Shown one piece after another: positions 43,971 through 52,413 of a stretch of DNA of 64,000 nt. The number at the start of each line of letters is the position of its first letter. The first letter of the stretch is position 1. The notes under the pieces were generated by a model. The model had not been told where the DNA came from. It did not search any database and worked only from the letters and a program-made list of their open reading frames with translations. The position numbers and the translations under genes are program-made. Source of the DNA: Pseudomonadales bacterium (GTDB taxonomy: Bacteria; Pseudomonadota; Gammaproteobacteria; Pseudomonadales; Azotimanducaceae); contig JAWKZN010000001.1 in NCBI GenBank assembly GCA_041395945.1, positions 2,666,001 to 2,730,000 of the forward strand, written 5' to 3'.

Positions 43971-46469
43971 TCAGGCCAGACCACGCAGCACGGCAACCGG
44001 CGGACTGGCGACGAGCCGACGGGTACCGGCAAGTCCGACCAGCAGGATGATCAGTGCACCGCAGAGCGGGCCGAAGAGCCACAGCCAGGGATGCACCTTC
44101 ACGGTCAGATTAAAGACCTGGCTCTGCAGGATGGCGACGGTGATCTCCGCACCGACCACGGCGACGACGCCTGCGAACAATCCCAGTGCTGCGAATTCCG
44201 CTGCCAGAGAACCGGCAATGAGCCTGCGCGTACCACCGAGTGTGCGGATCAGCGCATGCTCCATCATCCGGCCATCCCGGCTCGCCTGAATGCTGGCGAT
44301 CAGCACCAGACATCCGGATGCCAGCACCAGACCCAGCACCAGTTCGACCGCCTGGGTGACCCGATCGATGATGCTGCGGATCTGGGCAACGATCGCGTCC
44401 ACTTCGATCACGGTGATGGTGGGGAATCGGGACAGCAGATCGTTGAGAAAGCGTTTCCTGTCCGGGGTCAGGAAAAAACTGGTCATGTAGGTGGCGGGAT
44501 AGTCGCGCAGCGCGGCGGGCGAGAAAATGACGAAGAAATTCGGCCGCATGCTCTCCCAGTCGAGCCGGCGCAGATTACTCACTTCTGCCGTCACCACAGC
44601 GCCACTCACATCGAAGGTCAGCACGTCGCCGATCTTCAGCCCCCGGTCTTCAGCATAGTCGTCTTCGAGGGATACCAGGGACCGGGTTTCCCCGGGTCCC
44701 CACCACTCACCCGCGACGATGCGGTTGTCTTCGGGCATCTCCGCCGTCCAGGTGAGATTGCGACCGGAGGAAAGCCGGTCACCCTCTTCACCCGACTGGC
44801 GTCTGGCGCTTTCCCACTCCTTCGCGTCCACGCCGTTCACGCCGGTGATTCGACCCCGGATCATCGGATACAGGCCGCCGCGCTGATCGCTGACCGCATC
44901 GATCATCGCACCGATCTCGGCGACGGCTTCGGGTGTGATGTTCATGACAAAGTGATTGGGCGCATCCTCGGGCACCTGGCCGCGCCATTCATCAATCAGC
45001 GCCGTGCGCAACAGGAACAGGATCAGCAGCAGCATGATCGCCAGGCCGAAAATCAGGATCTGGGCAATGTTCTCCCTGCGCCGGCGCTGGAGGCCGGCGA
45101 GCGCCAGACGCAGGCCACTGCCCGCCTGCATGCCGGCGACCCGGCCACCTTTGAGCAGCAGCGATGCCAGTGCATAGAACACCACCAGCACACCGAGGGT
45201 GCCCGTGAGCGTCCACAGGGTGAGGAGCAGATTACCGCTGTACCAGATGAGCAGGATCAGACTGCCGGCAATTGCCCCGGCGTAGCTGAGAATCTGGCTT
45301 GCCGGTGCCGCGCCAACATCCCGGCGGATGACTCGCATCGGCGAGACGTTCTTCAGATGCAGCAGGGGGGGCAGCGCAAAGGCCACTGCGCAGATCAGAC
45401 CGGTGGCGGCACCAAGCAGCCAGGGGCGGGCGCTGGGCATCGGCAGCGCGACCGGAATCAGGCTGTCCAGCATGGCGACGATGATCAGATGCAGACCACT
45501 GCCAATCAGCAGGCCGAAGGCAACGGCGATGGCGCCGATGACGGTGAGCAGAGCGAGATAGCCCGTGAGAATGGCGGATGGTGTGGCGCCCAGGGTTTTG
45601 AGGATGCCTACGTGATCATAATGCCGGCTGGCATAGCGATGTGCGCTGAGTGCCACCGCCACACCTGCGAGCAGCACGCCGAGCAGACTGCCCAGCAGCA
45701 GAAAACTCTCCGCACGGTCGAGCGCCGAGCCGATGTTCGGACTGCTTTCCCGGATTCCCCGCCACCAGTAGTTCGGCTCGTTATCGAGATCCAGCGCATC
45801 CTTGAGTGCTTCGAGATCCCCAGCGTCTCCGCGCAGCAGCAGACGATACGAGAGTCGGCTGCCAGGCTGCACGACTTCGGTCGCCGGCACATCCGACAGC
45901 CGCATCAGCAGCCGGGGGCCGAGGTCATACATGCTGCCACCCCGGTCCGGCTCCAGCGTCAGCACCTTGGTGACTCGCAGTCGTGCGAGACCGACTTCGA
46001 CCTCGTCGCCGAGTTTCACCTCCAGCGCGGGAAACAGACGGGAGTCCATCCACACTTCACCCGGCGCGGGGAGGCTGTCGACAAACTGGCCACGCTCAAA
46101 AGGCACGTCGGAAACCGCCAGCGTACCGCGCAGCGGGTAGCCGTCGCCGACGGCTTTCACACTCACCAGCTGATTGCGCTCGTCACTGGCAAAGACCATG
46201 GATGGGAAGGACAGTGTGTCTGCGATATCGAGATTGCGCTCCCGCGCCGCATCACGAAACCGCTCAGGAATTTCGTCCGAACTGCCGATGTAACGGTCGG
46301 CTGCAAGAAAGGTCGCACTCTCACTGATCAGCGCCTGTTGGAGTCTATCCACAAACAGGCTTACAGACGTGACCGTGCCGACCGCCACCATCAGGGCGAT
46401 AACGAGCAGGGTGAGCTCCCCACTGCGCCAGTCCCGCCAGGCCATCCGCAGCACAAGTCTGATATTCAT
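43971..46469 (-). CDS. ybbP: ABC transporter permease, FtsX/MacB type (YbbP-like)
   Basis: An 832-residue permease with an N-terminal membrane helix (GELTLLVIALMVAVGTVTSVS), two large periplasmic regions and two FtsX-type membrane blocks (~260-370 and ~720-825). Repeated motifs fit the YbbP family: HRYASRHYDHVGILKTLGA in the first block and MEHALIRTLGGTRRLIAG in the second. About ten membrane helices match E. coli YbbP. It overlaps its ATPase gene by 4 bp. The substrate is unknown; the YbbAP pair has been proposed to extract hydrophobic molecules from the membrane. Confidence 0.92.
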   Translation of the reverse strand: MNIRLVLRMAWRDWRSGELTLLVIALMVAVGTVTSVSLFVDRLQQALISESATFLAADRYIGSSDEIPERFRDAARERNLDIADTLSFPSMVFASDERNQLVSVKAVGDGYPLRGTLAVSDVPFERGQFVDSLPAPGEVWMDSRLFPALEVKLGDEVEVGLARLRVTKVLTLEPDRGGSMYDLGPRLLMRLSDVPATEVVQPGSRLSYRLLLRGDAGDLEALKDALDLDNEPNYWWRGIRESSPNIGSALDRAESFLLLGSLLGVLLAGVAVALSAHRYASRHYDHVGILKTLGATPSAILTGYLALLTVIGAIAVAFGLLIGSGLHLIIVAMLDSLIPVALPMPSARPWLLGAATGLICAVAFALPPLLHLKNVSPMRVIRRDVGAAPASQILSYAGAIAGSLILLIWYSGNLLLTLWTLTGTLGVLVVFYALASLLLKGGRVAGMQAGSGLRLALAGLQRRRRENIAQILIFGLAIMLLLILFLLRTALIDEWRGQVPEDAPNHFVMNITPEAVAEIGAMIDAVSDQRGGLYPMIRGRITGVNGVDAKEWESARRQSGEEGDRLSSGRNLTWTAEMPEDNRIVAGEWWGPGETRSLVSLEDDYAEDRGLKIGDVLTFDVSGAVVTAEVSNLRRLDWESMRPNFFVIFSPAALRDYPATYMTSFFLTPDRKRFLNDLLSRFPTITVIEVDAIVAQIRSIIDRVTQAVELVLGLVLASGCLVLIASIQASRDGRMMEHALIRTLGGTRRLIAGSLAAEFAALGLFAGVVAVVGAEITVAILQSQVFNLTVKVHPWLWLFGPLCGALIILLVGLAGTRRLVASPPVAVLRGLA

Positions 46470-47137
46470 TGCACCAGGCGTCCCGCTTCAATCTCGATCA
46501 CCCGCTCGCAACGGGTAGCCAGCCGGTCATCGTGGGTGACCAGGACAAGCGTGGTCCCGAACTCCGCATTGAGCCCGAACAGCAGGTCGATGATCTTCTG
46601 ACCTGTCGCCGTGTCCAGATTGCCGGTGGGTTCATCCGCGAAAAGTACGTTCGGCTGGGAGGCAAAGGCCCGGGCAATCGCGACCCGCTGCTGCTCTCCG
46701 CCGGATAACTGCCTGGGGTAGTGGCCGGTGCGCTCAGCGAGACCGACTTTCTCGAGCAGTGCCCGGGCCTGGGGCTCAGCGCGCCCGTCCCCTTTCAGCT
46801 CCGCTGGCAGCATCACGTTTTCCAGTGCAGTCAGGCTGCCGAGCAGCTGAAAGGTCTGAAACACGAAGCCGACCTGCTCGCCTCTAATTCTCGCCCGCTC
46901 CTCTTCATCCAGCGATGTCAGTTCGACGCCGCAGAGTTGTACTTTACCGGCACTCGGGACATCGAGACCGGCGAGAATGCCGAGCAGCGTGGTTTTTCCG
47001 GAACCGGAAGCACCGACGATGGCGACGGACTCCCCTGCGTTGATTTCCAGATCGATGGCATCCAAGATGCACAGCTCGGATTCTGCAGTAGGCACGGTCT
47101 TCGTGACGCCTTCGGTTTTGATAACCAGACGATTCAT
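46466..47137 (-). CDS. ybbA: ABC transporter ATP-binding protein (YbbA/LolD type)
   Basis: A 223-residue ATPase of the MacB/LolD group: Walker A GASGSGKTTLLGILAG, the Q-loop region VGFVFQTFQLLGSLTALENV, signature LSGGEQQRVAIARAFA, Walker B VLFADEPTGNLD and H-loop VTHDDRLA. It partners the overlapping permease gene. The pair is divergent from tesA, as in E. coli, with 82 bp between the starts. Confidence 0.95.
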   Translation of the reverse strand: MNRLVIKTEGVTKTVPTAESELCILDAIDLEINAGESVAIVGASGSGKTTLLGILAGLDVPSAGKVQLCGVELTSLDEEERARIRGEQVGFVFQTFQLLGSLTALENVMLPAELKGDGRAEPQARALLEKVGLAERTGHYPRQLSGGEQQRVAIARAFASQPNVLFADEPTGNLDTATGQKIIDLLFGLNAEFGTTLVLVTHDDRLATRCERVIEIEAGRLVQ

Positions 47138-47219
47138 AGATTTCCTGACTGATTCTGAGTGTGCCGCTCACCGCACCCGGCGTTCGGCCCGGGCAGCGGG
47201 GTGTAAACCTCTGTCCGGA

Positions 47220-47828
47220 ATGTTGGCGGTGCTGTGTCTGCTGATGCTCTCAGCACCCGCACAGGCACGGAATACCATCCTGGTGCTCGGCGACAGTATC
47301 AGCGCCGCTTACGGGATTCAACGCGAAGAGGGCTGGGTGCACCTGCTCGAAGCGCGCCTGGCCAGGCTGGAGTGCGAGTGGCGGGTGGTGAACGCCAGCC
47401 TGACCGGAGAAACCACCGGTGGTGGACTGGCCCGACTGCCCGCCGCCCTGGAGAGTCACGATCCCGCTGTGGTGGTGATCGAACTCGGCGGCAACGACGG
47501 CCTGCGTGGCTATCCCGTGGCCCGGATAAAAGAGAATCTCGAGCGCATGGTGACACTGGCGCTGGCGGGCGGGCGTCGTGTGCTGCTGGTAGGCATGCAG
47601 ATTCCGCCCAACTATGGCCCACGGTATACCCGGGCCTTCTCCGGCATGTACAGCGACATCGCGCAATCCCGGGGGGTGGAACTGGTTCCCTTCCTGCTGG
47701 AAAAGGTCGCGCTGCAGCCCGAGCTGATGCAGAGCGATGGTATTCATCCCTCCGCTGAGGCACAGCCTGCGTTGCTGGACGAGATCTGGAGCAGCCTCGC
47801 GCCGCTGCTCACGAAAACCGAACTCTGA
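47220..47828 (+). CDS. tesA: Periplasmic acyl-CoA thioesterase / lysophospholipase TesA
   Basis: A 202-residue SGNH-fold hydrolase that cleaves acyl-thioesters and lysophospholipids in the periplasm. A signal peptide (MLAVLCLLMLSAPAQA) precedes the blocks: LVLGDSISAAYG (nucleophile Ser), Gly in LTGETTGGG, ELGGNDGLRG (Asn), and the catalytic Asp/His in SDGIHPSAEAQ. The ATG at 47220 starts the signal peptide directly; the upstream open frame overlaps ybbA and looks spurious. The length matches TesA. Confidence 0.95.
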   Translation: MLAVLCLLMLSAPAQARNTILVLGDSISAAYGIQREEGWVHLLEARLARLECEWRVVNASLTGETTGGGLARLPAALESHDPAVVVIELGGNDGLRGYPVARIKENLERMVTLALAGGRRVLLVGMQIPPNYGPRYTRAFSGMYSDIAQSRGVELVPFLLEKVALQPELMQSDGIHPSAEAQPALLDEIWSSLAPLLTKTEL

Positions 47829-47890
47829 TCAGCCGCCTGGTGGCGGCGAACCCGGGCAGCCTCTCAGCAGCCCTTTACCGCGAGGCTGAA

Positions 47891-48835
47891 TTACTCTGAA
47901 GCTTCCTCATTCTCCCGCAGCCGGCCGCTATCGGCACTCTGCGCCAGGCCGACGTGCTGTGTGCCCCGTTGCTGCGCAAGCAGTACCTGACGCCGCCGCT
48001 CCCGGAAGCGGGCCGTCTGCTGTTCGGAAAGCCTGTGCGCACAATGGGGGCAACTTACGCCTTCGACATAGTCGGCTGATCGCATATCCGCAGGGCTCAG
48101 GGCACGCCGGCAGGCATAGCACTGCCCGAAAGATCCTTCCGCAAGACTTTCACTCACCGAAACCCGCTGATCGAACACGAAGCACTCACCCTGCCAGCGG
48201 TTTTCTTCCGGGTCGACCGTCTCCAGATATTTCAGCACCCCGCCATCGAGCTGATAAACCTCACTGAACCCCTGTTCCAGCAGATAGGCGGAAGCCTTCT
48301 CGCAGCGGATACCCCCCGTGCAGAACATGGCGACCCGGGAATGGCGGACGGGATCCAGCTCCCGGTCCACGAATCCCGGAAATTCCCGGAAGGTGCGGGT
48401 GCCTGGATCCACGGCTGCGGGAAAACTGCCGACTTCGATTTCGTAGGAATTGCGGGTGTCGATCACCAGCACGTCCGGGTCTTCCAGCAGCCTGTTCCAG
48501 GCAGGCGCGTCCACATGCACACCGGTGCGCAGGGCAGGCCGCACGGGTACACCCAGGCTGACGATTTCCGGCCGAATCCGTACCTTCAGCCGATAGAAGA
48601 CCCGGTTTTCCTTTGACGCCGCCGAATACCGGCACTGCATGCCGGCGAAAGGCTGCGCAGCGGTCAGCCACTCGCCAAAGCGCACCAGGTTTTCGTGGGT
48701 ACCGGTCAGGGTTCCGTTGATACCTTCGGCTGCCAGCAGGACGGTGCCCCGAAGCCCCCGCGCCGCCGCCTCGTCTTCGATCTGCTCCCGCCAGTCTTCC
48801 AGCGCGTCGAGCGGCACGAAACGATAGAAGGTCAT
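47891..48835 (-). CDS. trhO: tRNA uridine-34 hydroxylase TrhO (rhodanese-like)
   Basis: A 314-residue enzyme that makes 5-hydroxyuridine at position 34 of tRNAs in an O2-dependent reaction. It shows the N-terminal UPF0176 domain (FYRFVPLDALEDWRE; LLAAEGINGTLTG), the rhodanese domain with catalytic cysteine in MFCTGGIRCEKASAYLLEQG, and a C-terminal Cys-rich zinc-type module (CYACRRALS and CPHCAHR). The ATG at 48835 is preferred over longer in-frame starts that would overlap the upstream bolA-family gene; a GTG one codon before is possible. Confidence 0.94.
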   Translation of the reverse strand: MTFYRFVPLDALEDWREQIEDEAAARGLRGTVLLAAEGINGTLTGTHENLVRFGEWLTAAQPFAGMQCRYSAASKENRVFYRLKVRIRPEIVSLGVPVRPALRTGVHVDAPAWNRLLEDPDVLVIDTRNSYEIEVGSFPAAVDPGTRTFREFPGFVDRELDPVRHSRVAMFCTGGIRCEKASAYLLEQGFSEVYQLDGGVLKYLETVDPEENRWQGECFVFDQRVSVSESLAEGSFGQCYACRRALSPADMRSADYVEGVSCPHCAHRLSEQQTARFRERRRQVLLAQQRGTQHVGLAQSADSGRLRENEEASE

Positions 48836-48855
48836 CACATTGTCGCCACCGGAGT

Positions 48856-49185
48856 TCACGGCTGTTGCGCCTTGCCACCCAGACAGGGAGGTGAAAGGGG
48901 TGCCGCGCCGAAACGCTGGCGCCACTCCGCTTCGGTGTAGGTGTGGATCGCCAGCGCATGCAGGCCGGCGGTAAATTCATCTGCCAGACACTCGTTTACC
49001 AGGCGATGACGGGCAAGCATGGGCCTGGCTTCGAATTCCGGAGACACGAGGACGACTTTGAAATGACTTTCCGAACCGGCCGGCACGTTATGGCCGCCGC
49101 TTTCATTGACGACTTCCAGATGCAGCAGCTCAAAGCGCTGACTGAGGCGCTCCTCAATGCGTGCCGCTCTGGTAGCGCCGCCCAC
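48856..49185 (-). CDS. BolA family protein
   Basis: A 109-residue BolA-fold protein. The core is typical: ARIEERLSQRFELLHLEVVN, the ESGGHNVPAGSESHFKVVLV motif with the conserved His, and ARHRLVNECLADEFTAGLHA followed by LAIHTYTEAEW. BolA proteins usually work with monothiol glutaredoxins in Fe-S or redox regulation; whether this is BolA or IbaG type cannot be settled, though length and motifs lean to BolA. GTG start, two bases after the phosphatase stop. A short Pro/Gly tail is not conserved. Confidence 0.92.
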   Translation of the reverse strand: MGGATRAARIEERLSQRFELLHLEVVNESGGHNVPAGSESHFKVVLVSPEFEARPMLARHRLVNECLADEFTAGLHALAIHTYTEAEWRQRFGAAPLSPPCLGGKAQQP

Positions 49186-49187
49186 GG

Positions 49188-49922
49188 TTATTGCACCGCC
49201 CGGATCAGCAGTACCGACACATTGTCGTGCCCGCCCGCGGAGTTGGCCGCGCTCACCAGAGCATCCGCGACTGCCTCCAGATCTCCTGCGCCGGACTCAT
49301 CGATGTGGGGGAGCAACAGCTTGTAGATCTCATCGTCGCTGAGCATGTCGGTGAGGCCGTCGCTGCACAGAAGAAACAGGTCTCCCTCGCCGTGTACCCA
49401 GGAGCGGACGTCCACTTCCACCGAGCTTTCCAGTCCGACCGCCCGGGTAATGATGTTCCGATTCGGCGCAACCCTGGCTTCGCCTTCCGAGAGCACCCCT
49501 TCATCGAGCATCTGCTGGACCACACTGTGGTCAGAGGTCAGTGCTTTGAGGGTGTGGTTGCGCAGGCGGTAGGCGCGGGAGTCGCCGACATGGCCGATGA
49601 AACACTGTCCCTGGGGGGTCAGTGTCCAGACGACGACCGTGGTGCCCATGCCCCCGGTTTCTCCGCGACTGGCGGACTGTTCGAGCACTTCGGCGTTGGC
49701 CTGGTCGATGGCGAGTTCTACAGCGTCTTCGTCGATGCGCTCGCAGGTCTTCAGGGACTTCACAATGGTTTCGACCGCCACCTTACTGGCAACTTCACCG
49801 GCATTGAGGCCACCCATGCCATCGGCGAGCACGGCGATCGCGAGATCCGTATCGAAACCGATCCGATCCTCATTGTTCTCCCGGACCTGACCGGTGTGCG
49901 AGCGTCCCACAATTTCGATCAC
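49188..49922 (-). CDS. PP2C-type Ser/Thr protein phosphatase (Stp1-like)
   Basis: A 244-residue cytoplasmic PP2C/PPM phosphatase. Metal-binding motifs are visible: RENNEDRIGFD, LADGMGGLNAGEVAS, MGTTVVVW, IGHVGDSRAYRL, SDHSVVQQML, LLCSDGLTDML and the final GGHDNVSVLL. It would remove phosphate from Ser/Thr kinase substrates; the only Ser/Thr kinase domain in the window is in the hybrid kinase near 34 kb. It heads a phosphatase-bolA-trhO run and is divergent from yaaA. Confidence 0.94.
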   Translation of the reverse strand: MIEIVGRSHTGQVRENNEDRIGFDTDLAIAVLADGMGGLNAGEVASKVAVETIVKSLKTCERIDEDAVELAIDQANAEVLEQSASRGETGGMGTTVVVWTLTPQGQCFIGHVGDSRAYRLRNHTLKALTSDHSVVQQMLDEGVLSEGEARVAPNRNIITRAVGLESSVEVDVRSWVHGEGDLFLLCSDGLTDMLSDDEIYKLLLPHIDESGAGDLEAVADALVSAANSAGGHDNVSVLLIRAVQ

Positions 49923-49967
49923 GTTGCTGATTTTCTCTTCCTTTCCTGTTCCTGCTACCGCGATCGG

Positions 49968-49995
49968 TTGGCTGAAAACCCATTTCGGTTAGACT
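49968..49995 (+). promoter_or_regulatory. Candidate sigma-70 promoter for yaaA
   Basis: TTGGCT at 49968-49973 and TAGACT at 49990-49995, separated by 16 bp, lie in the divergent gap upstream of yaaA. This would leave a leader of about 120 bases. The match is moderate and based on consensus only; no OxyR site was identified. Confidence 0.3.
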
Positions 49996-50123
49996 AACGC
50001 GCTTTCGTCCCGGCCACGCAGTTTGTCGCAACACACTGTGCGGTTATGTACCCGCATACTGTGGCGGGTTCGGGTGTCGCAGTTGCACGTGCCGCAGACC
50101 CGCGCTTTCAATCGGAAATCCAG

Positions 50124-50900
50124 ATGCTTGCTGTCATATCTCCGGCCAAACGGCTGGACTTCAATCGGGCCGCTCCTGCTGCGAAACATAGCCTGCCAGC
50201 TTTTCTGCCGGAGTCAAAACAACTCGTGGATGTGCTGCGCCAGAAATCTGCTGCTGAGCTGGGCAGGCTCATGCGGATCAGCAGCAGGCTGGCGGACCTG
50301 AATCATGAGCGATTCGCCCAGTGGCAGACGCCGTTCACCCCGGACAACGCCCGCATCGCAGCCTCCGCATTTCGCGGAGACGTTTACCTGGGTCTGGATA
50401 CCGATACCCTCACCACACCCGACCTGAACTGGGCACAGAAACATCTGCGCATCCTCTCCGGCCTCTACGGCCTGCTGAAACCGCTGGATCTCATCCAGCC
50501 CTATCGGCTGGAGATGGGCACGAGACTGCGCAATCCCCGGGGCGCCGATCTCTATGAGTACTGGCGGGATCCGGTCACCGCAGCACTCGATGAACTGTTA
50601 CGCACCCAGCGCCGCCCGGTGCTGGTCAATCTGGCTTCAGCCGAGTATTTCGAGGCCGTGGACACCCGGAAACTGAATACCCGGATCATTACCCCGGTCT
50701 TCAAGGATCTGAAAAACGGTCGTTACAGGTTTCTGTCTTTCTATGCCAAGAAAGCCCGTGGACTGATGGCCCGCTACATCATCCGTAATCGTATCTCCTC
50801 CCCGGGTGCTCTGAAGAAATTCGACGCCGACGGCTACTACTACAGCGCCCGGGACTCCAGGGACGATCACTGGGTGTTCCTCCGCGACCGACCGCGGTGA
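50124..50900 (+). CDS. yaaA: Peroxide stress resistance protein YaaA
   Basis: A 258-residue DUF328 protein, the same length as E. coli YaaA, which limits free iron and DNA damage under H2O2 stress. Family motifs: MLAVISPAKRLDF, FRGDVYLGLDTDTL, LRILSGLYGLLKPLDLIQPY, RLEMGTRL, LVNLASAEYFEAVD and FYAKKARGLMARYI. The ATG at 50124 is the conserved start; the frame continues 26 codons upstream without homology. Confidence 0.95.
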   Translation: MLAVISPAKRLDFNRAAPAAKHSLPAFLPESKQLVDVLRQKSAAELGRLMRISSRLADLNHERFAQWQTPFTPDNARIAASAFRGDVYLGLDTDTLTTPDLNWAQKHLRILSGLYGLLKPLDLIQPYRLEMGTRLRNPRGADLYEYWRDPVTAALDELLRTQRRPVLVNLASAEYFEAVDTRKLNTRIITPVFKDLKNGRYRFLSFYAKKARGLMARYIIRNRISSPGALKKFDADGYYYSARDSRDDHWVFLRDRPR

Positions 50901-50902
50901 GC

Positions 50903-50965
50903 GCCCGCGGCGGAAAGTTAACAGCCCGCGGCGGAAGGTAAACAGCCCGCGGCGGCCCGTCAGAG
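50903..50965. repeat. Three tandem 21-bp units after yaaA
   Basis: Units start at 50903, 50924 and 50945 with core GCCCGCGGCGG followed by AARGTWAACA; the third is diverged in its second half. The array begins two bases after the yaaA stop codon. Confidence 0.85.
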
Positions 50966-51034
50966 TCCGCTCAACCTGCCTGAACGTTGCTACTTGATTC
51001 GAGCCTCCTTAAGATTCCGGGTCCCAAACTACCG

Positions 51035-51340
51035 ATGGCAACCCGGATGAACCCAGAGACTCAGCAGGCCATCGAAGCTGCCGTTTTCCGCCGTCTTCTG
51101 GCCCACCTCGATGAGCACAGGGAAGTACAGAACATCGATCTGATGAATCTCGCCGGTTTCTGCCGGAACTGCCTGTCGAAATGGTACGTGGCCGCCAGCA
51201 CCGAGGCAGGCGAGACTGTCGACTACGACAGCGCCCGCGAGCGCGTGTACGGCATGCCCTATGCCGAGTGGAAGGCCAGGTTCCAGCAGGAAGCCAGCCC
51301 GGACCAGCTCGAGACCTTTGCCGCGCGGAAACCCGATTGA
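51035..51340 (+). CDS. DUF1244 family protein
   Basis: A 101-residue cytoplasmic protein of the DUF1244 family, function unknown. Recognisable parts are MNPETQQAIEAAVFRRLLAH, QNIDLMNLAGFCRNCLSKWY with a CxxC-type cysteine pair, and VYGMPYAEWKARFQ. ATG 51035 and ATG 51047 (the usual MNPET start) are both possible. Its stop codon overlaps the ATG of lepB (TGATG), so the two are translationally coupled. Confidence 0.88.
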   Translation: MATRMNPETQQAIEAAVFRRLLAHLDEHREVQNIDLMNLAGFCRNCLSKWYVAASTEAGETVDYDSARERVYGMPYAEWKARFQQEASPDQLETFAARKPD

Positions 51341-52029
51341 TGCGCGTCGACTTCGAAAAAATCTGGCGCGAGTGGCGAAGTTTCATCGTTTTTATCGCCG
51401 TGATGCTGATCTTCCGCTCTGCTATCGCCGACTGGAACCAGGTGCCGTCCGGATCGATGGTGCCTTCGATTTACATAGGCGACCGGATCGTGGTGGACAA
51501 ACTCGCCTACGATCTGCGGCTGCCATTCACTCATGTCTCCGTCATCCGCTGGGCCGAGCCCGAGCGCGGCGATGTGGTGACCTTCCCCTCTCCGGCAGAC
51601 GAGAAACTGCTGGTGAAACGGGTGGTGGGCATTCCCGGCGACATCGTCGAACTGCTCGACAATGAACTTCACATCAACGGCGCCGTCGCCCACTACGAGC
51701 CACTGGCCGCCGACCTCGTTTCTGCCATTCCAGTCGATGATCGCATCGCCTACCAGTTCCTGACCGAATCCATTCTCGGCAACGAGCGCCGGGTGATGCT
51801 GCATTCACCCACCTATCGCAGTGCTGCCAGCAATTTCGGACCGGTGGAGGTCCCCCCGGGTCATTACCTGATGATGGGCGACAATCGGGACGACAGCCGG
51901 GATTCGCGCTATATCGGCTTCGTCAGCCGGGACCGGATTCTCGGCAGAGCAGAAACCGTGGCTTTCTCACTCGACTACGAAAACTACTACCAGCCACGAC
52001 TCGACAGATTCTTCACCCCGCTCCCATAG
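51340..52029 (+). CDS. lepB: Signal peptidase I (LepB)
   Basis: A 229-residue inner-membrane serine protease that removes signal peptides from exported proteins. It has a single N-terminal membrane helix (FIVFIAVMLIFRSAIADW), box B with the nucleophile in PSGSMVPSIYIGDRI, the lysine general base in EKLLVKRVVGIPGD, and box E GDNRDDSRDSRYIGFV. It is shorter than E. coli LepB, with one instead of two anchors, as in many bacteria. The longer open frame upstream lies inside the DUF1244 gene. Confidence 0.95.
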   Translation: MRVDFEKIWREWRSFIVFIAVMLIFRSAIADWNQVPSGSMVPSIYIGDRIVVDKLAYDLRLPFTHVSVIRWAEPERGDVVTFPSPADEKLLVKRVVGIPGDIVELLDNELHINGAVAHYEPLAADLVSAIPVDDRIAYQFLTESILGNERRVMLHSPTYRSAASNFGPVEVPPGHYLMMGDNRDDSRDSRYIGFVSRDRILGRAETVAFSLDYENYYQPRLDRFFTPLP

Positions 52030-52076
52030 GAGCGGACCGATCCCATAGGAGCGGACCGATCCCATCGGCGCGGACG
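52023..52076. repeat. Tandem 19-bp repeats overlapping the lepB stop
   Basis: Two identical units, CCCATAGGAGCGGACCGAT at 52023-52041 and 52042-52060, and a diverged partial third at 52061-52076. The first unit supplies the lepB stop codon (TAG). The TAGGAGCGG core is reminiscent of short interspersed repeats common in pseudomonads. Confidence 0.85.
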
Positions 52077-52125
52077 CCTGAACCGCACCTCTGGTACCAC
52101 CCCGCCGGCACCGGTCCGCGACCAG

Positions 52126-52380
52126 TCAGCGACGCCGGTTCCAGGCCCGACGCAGCAGCCAGAACAGTCCGCCAGCCAGCACTCCGGCCAGCATGAACGC
52201 GCCGACAAACAGCGCACTCACCTGCAGATAACCGAGCAGCTCTGCCTGATCGACGCCGAAGCTGTCCGCCAGCCAGTATATGCCGACGACCACCGCCAGG
52301 GCGGCAAGCAGAATGGTCCGGGTGAGCTGGCGCCCCCGGGCTCGACCCCGGGTCGGCGGTTTCAGCAGCGAATTGACCAT
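52126..52380 (-). CDS. Small two-helix membrane protein, unknown function
   Basis: An 84-residue protein with a basic N-terminus (KPPTRGRARGRQLTR) and two hydrophobic segments (TILLAALAVVVGIYWLADSF and SALFVGAFMLAGVLAGGLFW), ending in RRAWNRRR. No family recognised. It lies 33 bp after the fkpA stop on the same strand, so it may be co-transcribed with it. Confidence 0.65.
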   Translation of the reverse strand: MVNSLLKPPTRGRARGRQLTRTILLAALAVVVGIYWLADSFGVDQAELLGYLQVSALFVGAFMLAGVLAGGLFWLLRRAWNRRR

Positions 52381-52413
52381 GGGCGCAACCTTCCGGCCAG
52401 GGACGGCTTGCGG

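Noticed and set aside
43878..46601. 907-codon plus-strand frame opposite the ybbP-like permease
   Set aside because: Extremely Gln/His/Arg-rich with no domain; the permease on the minus strand has membrane helices, family motifs and coupling to ybbA.
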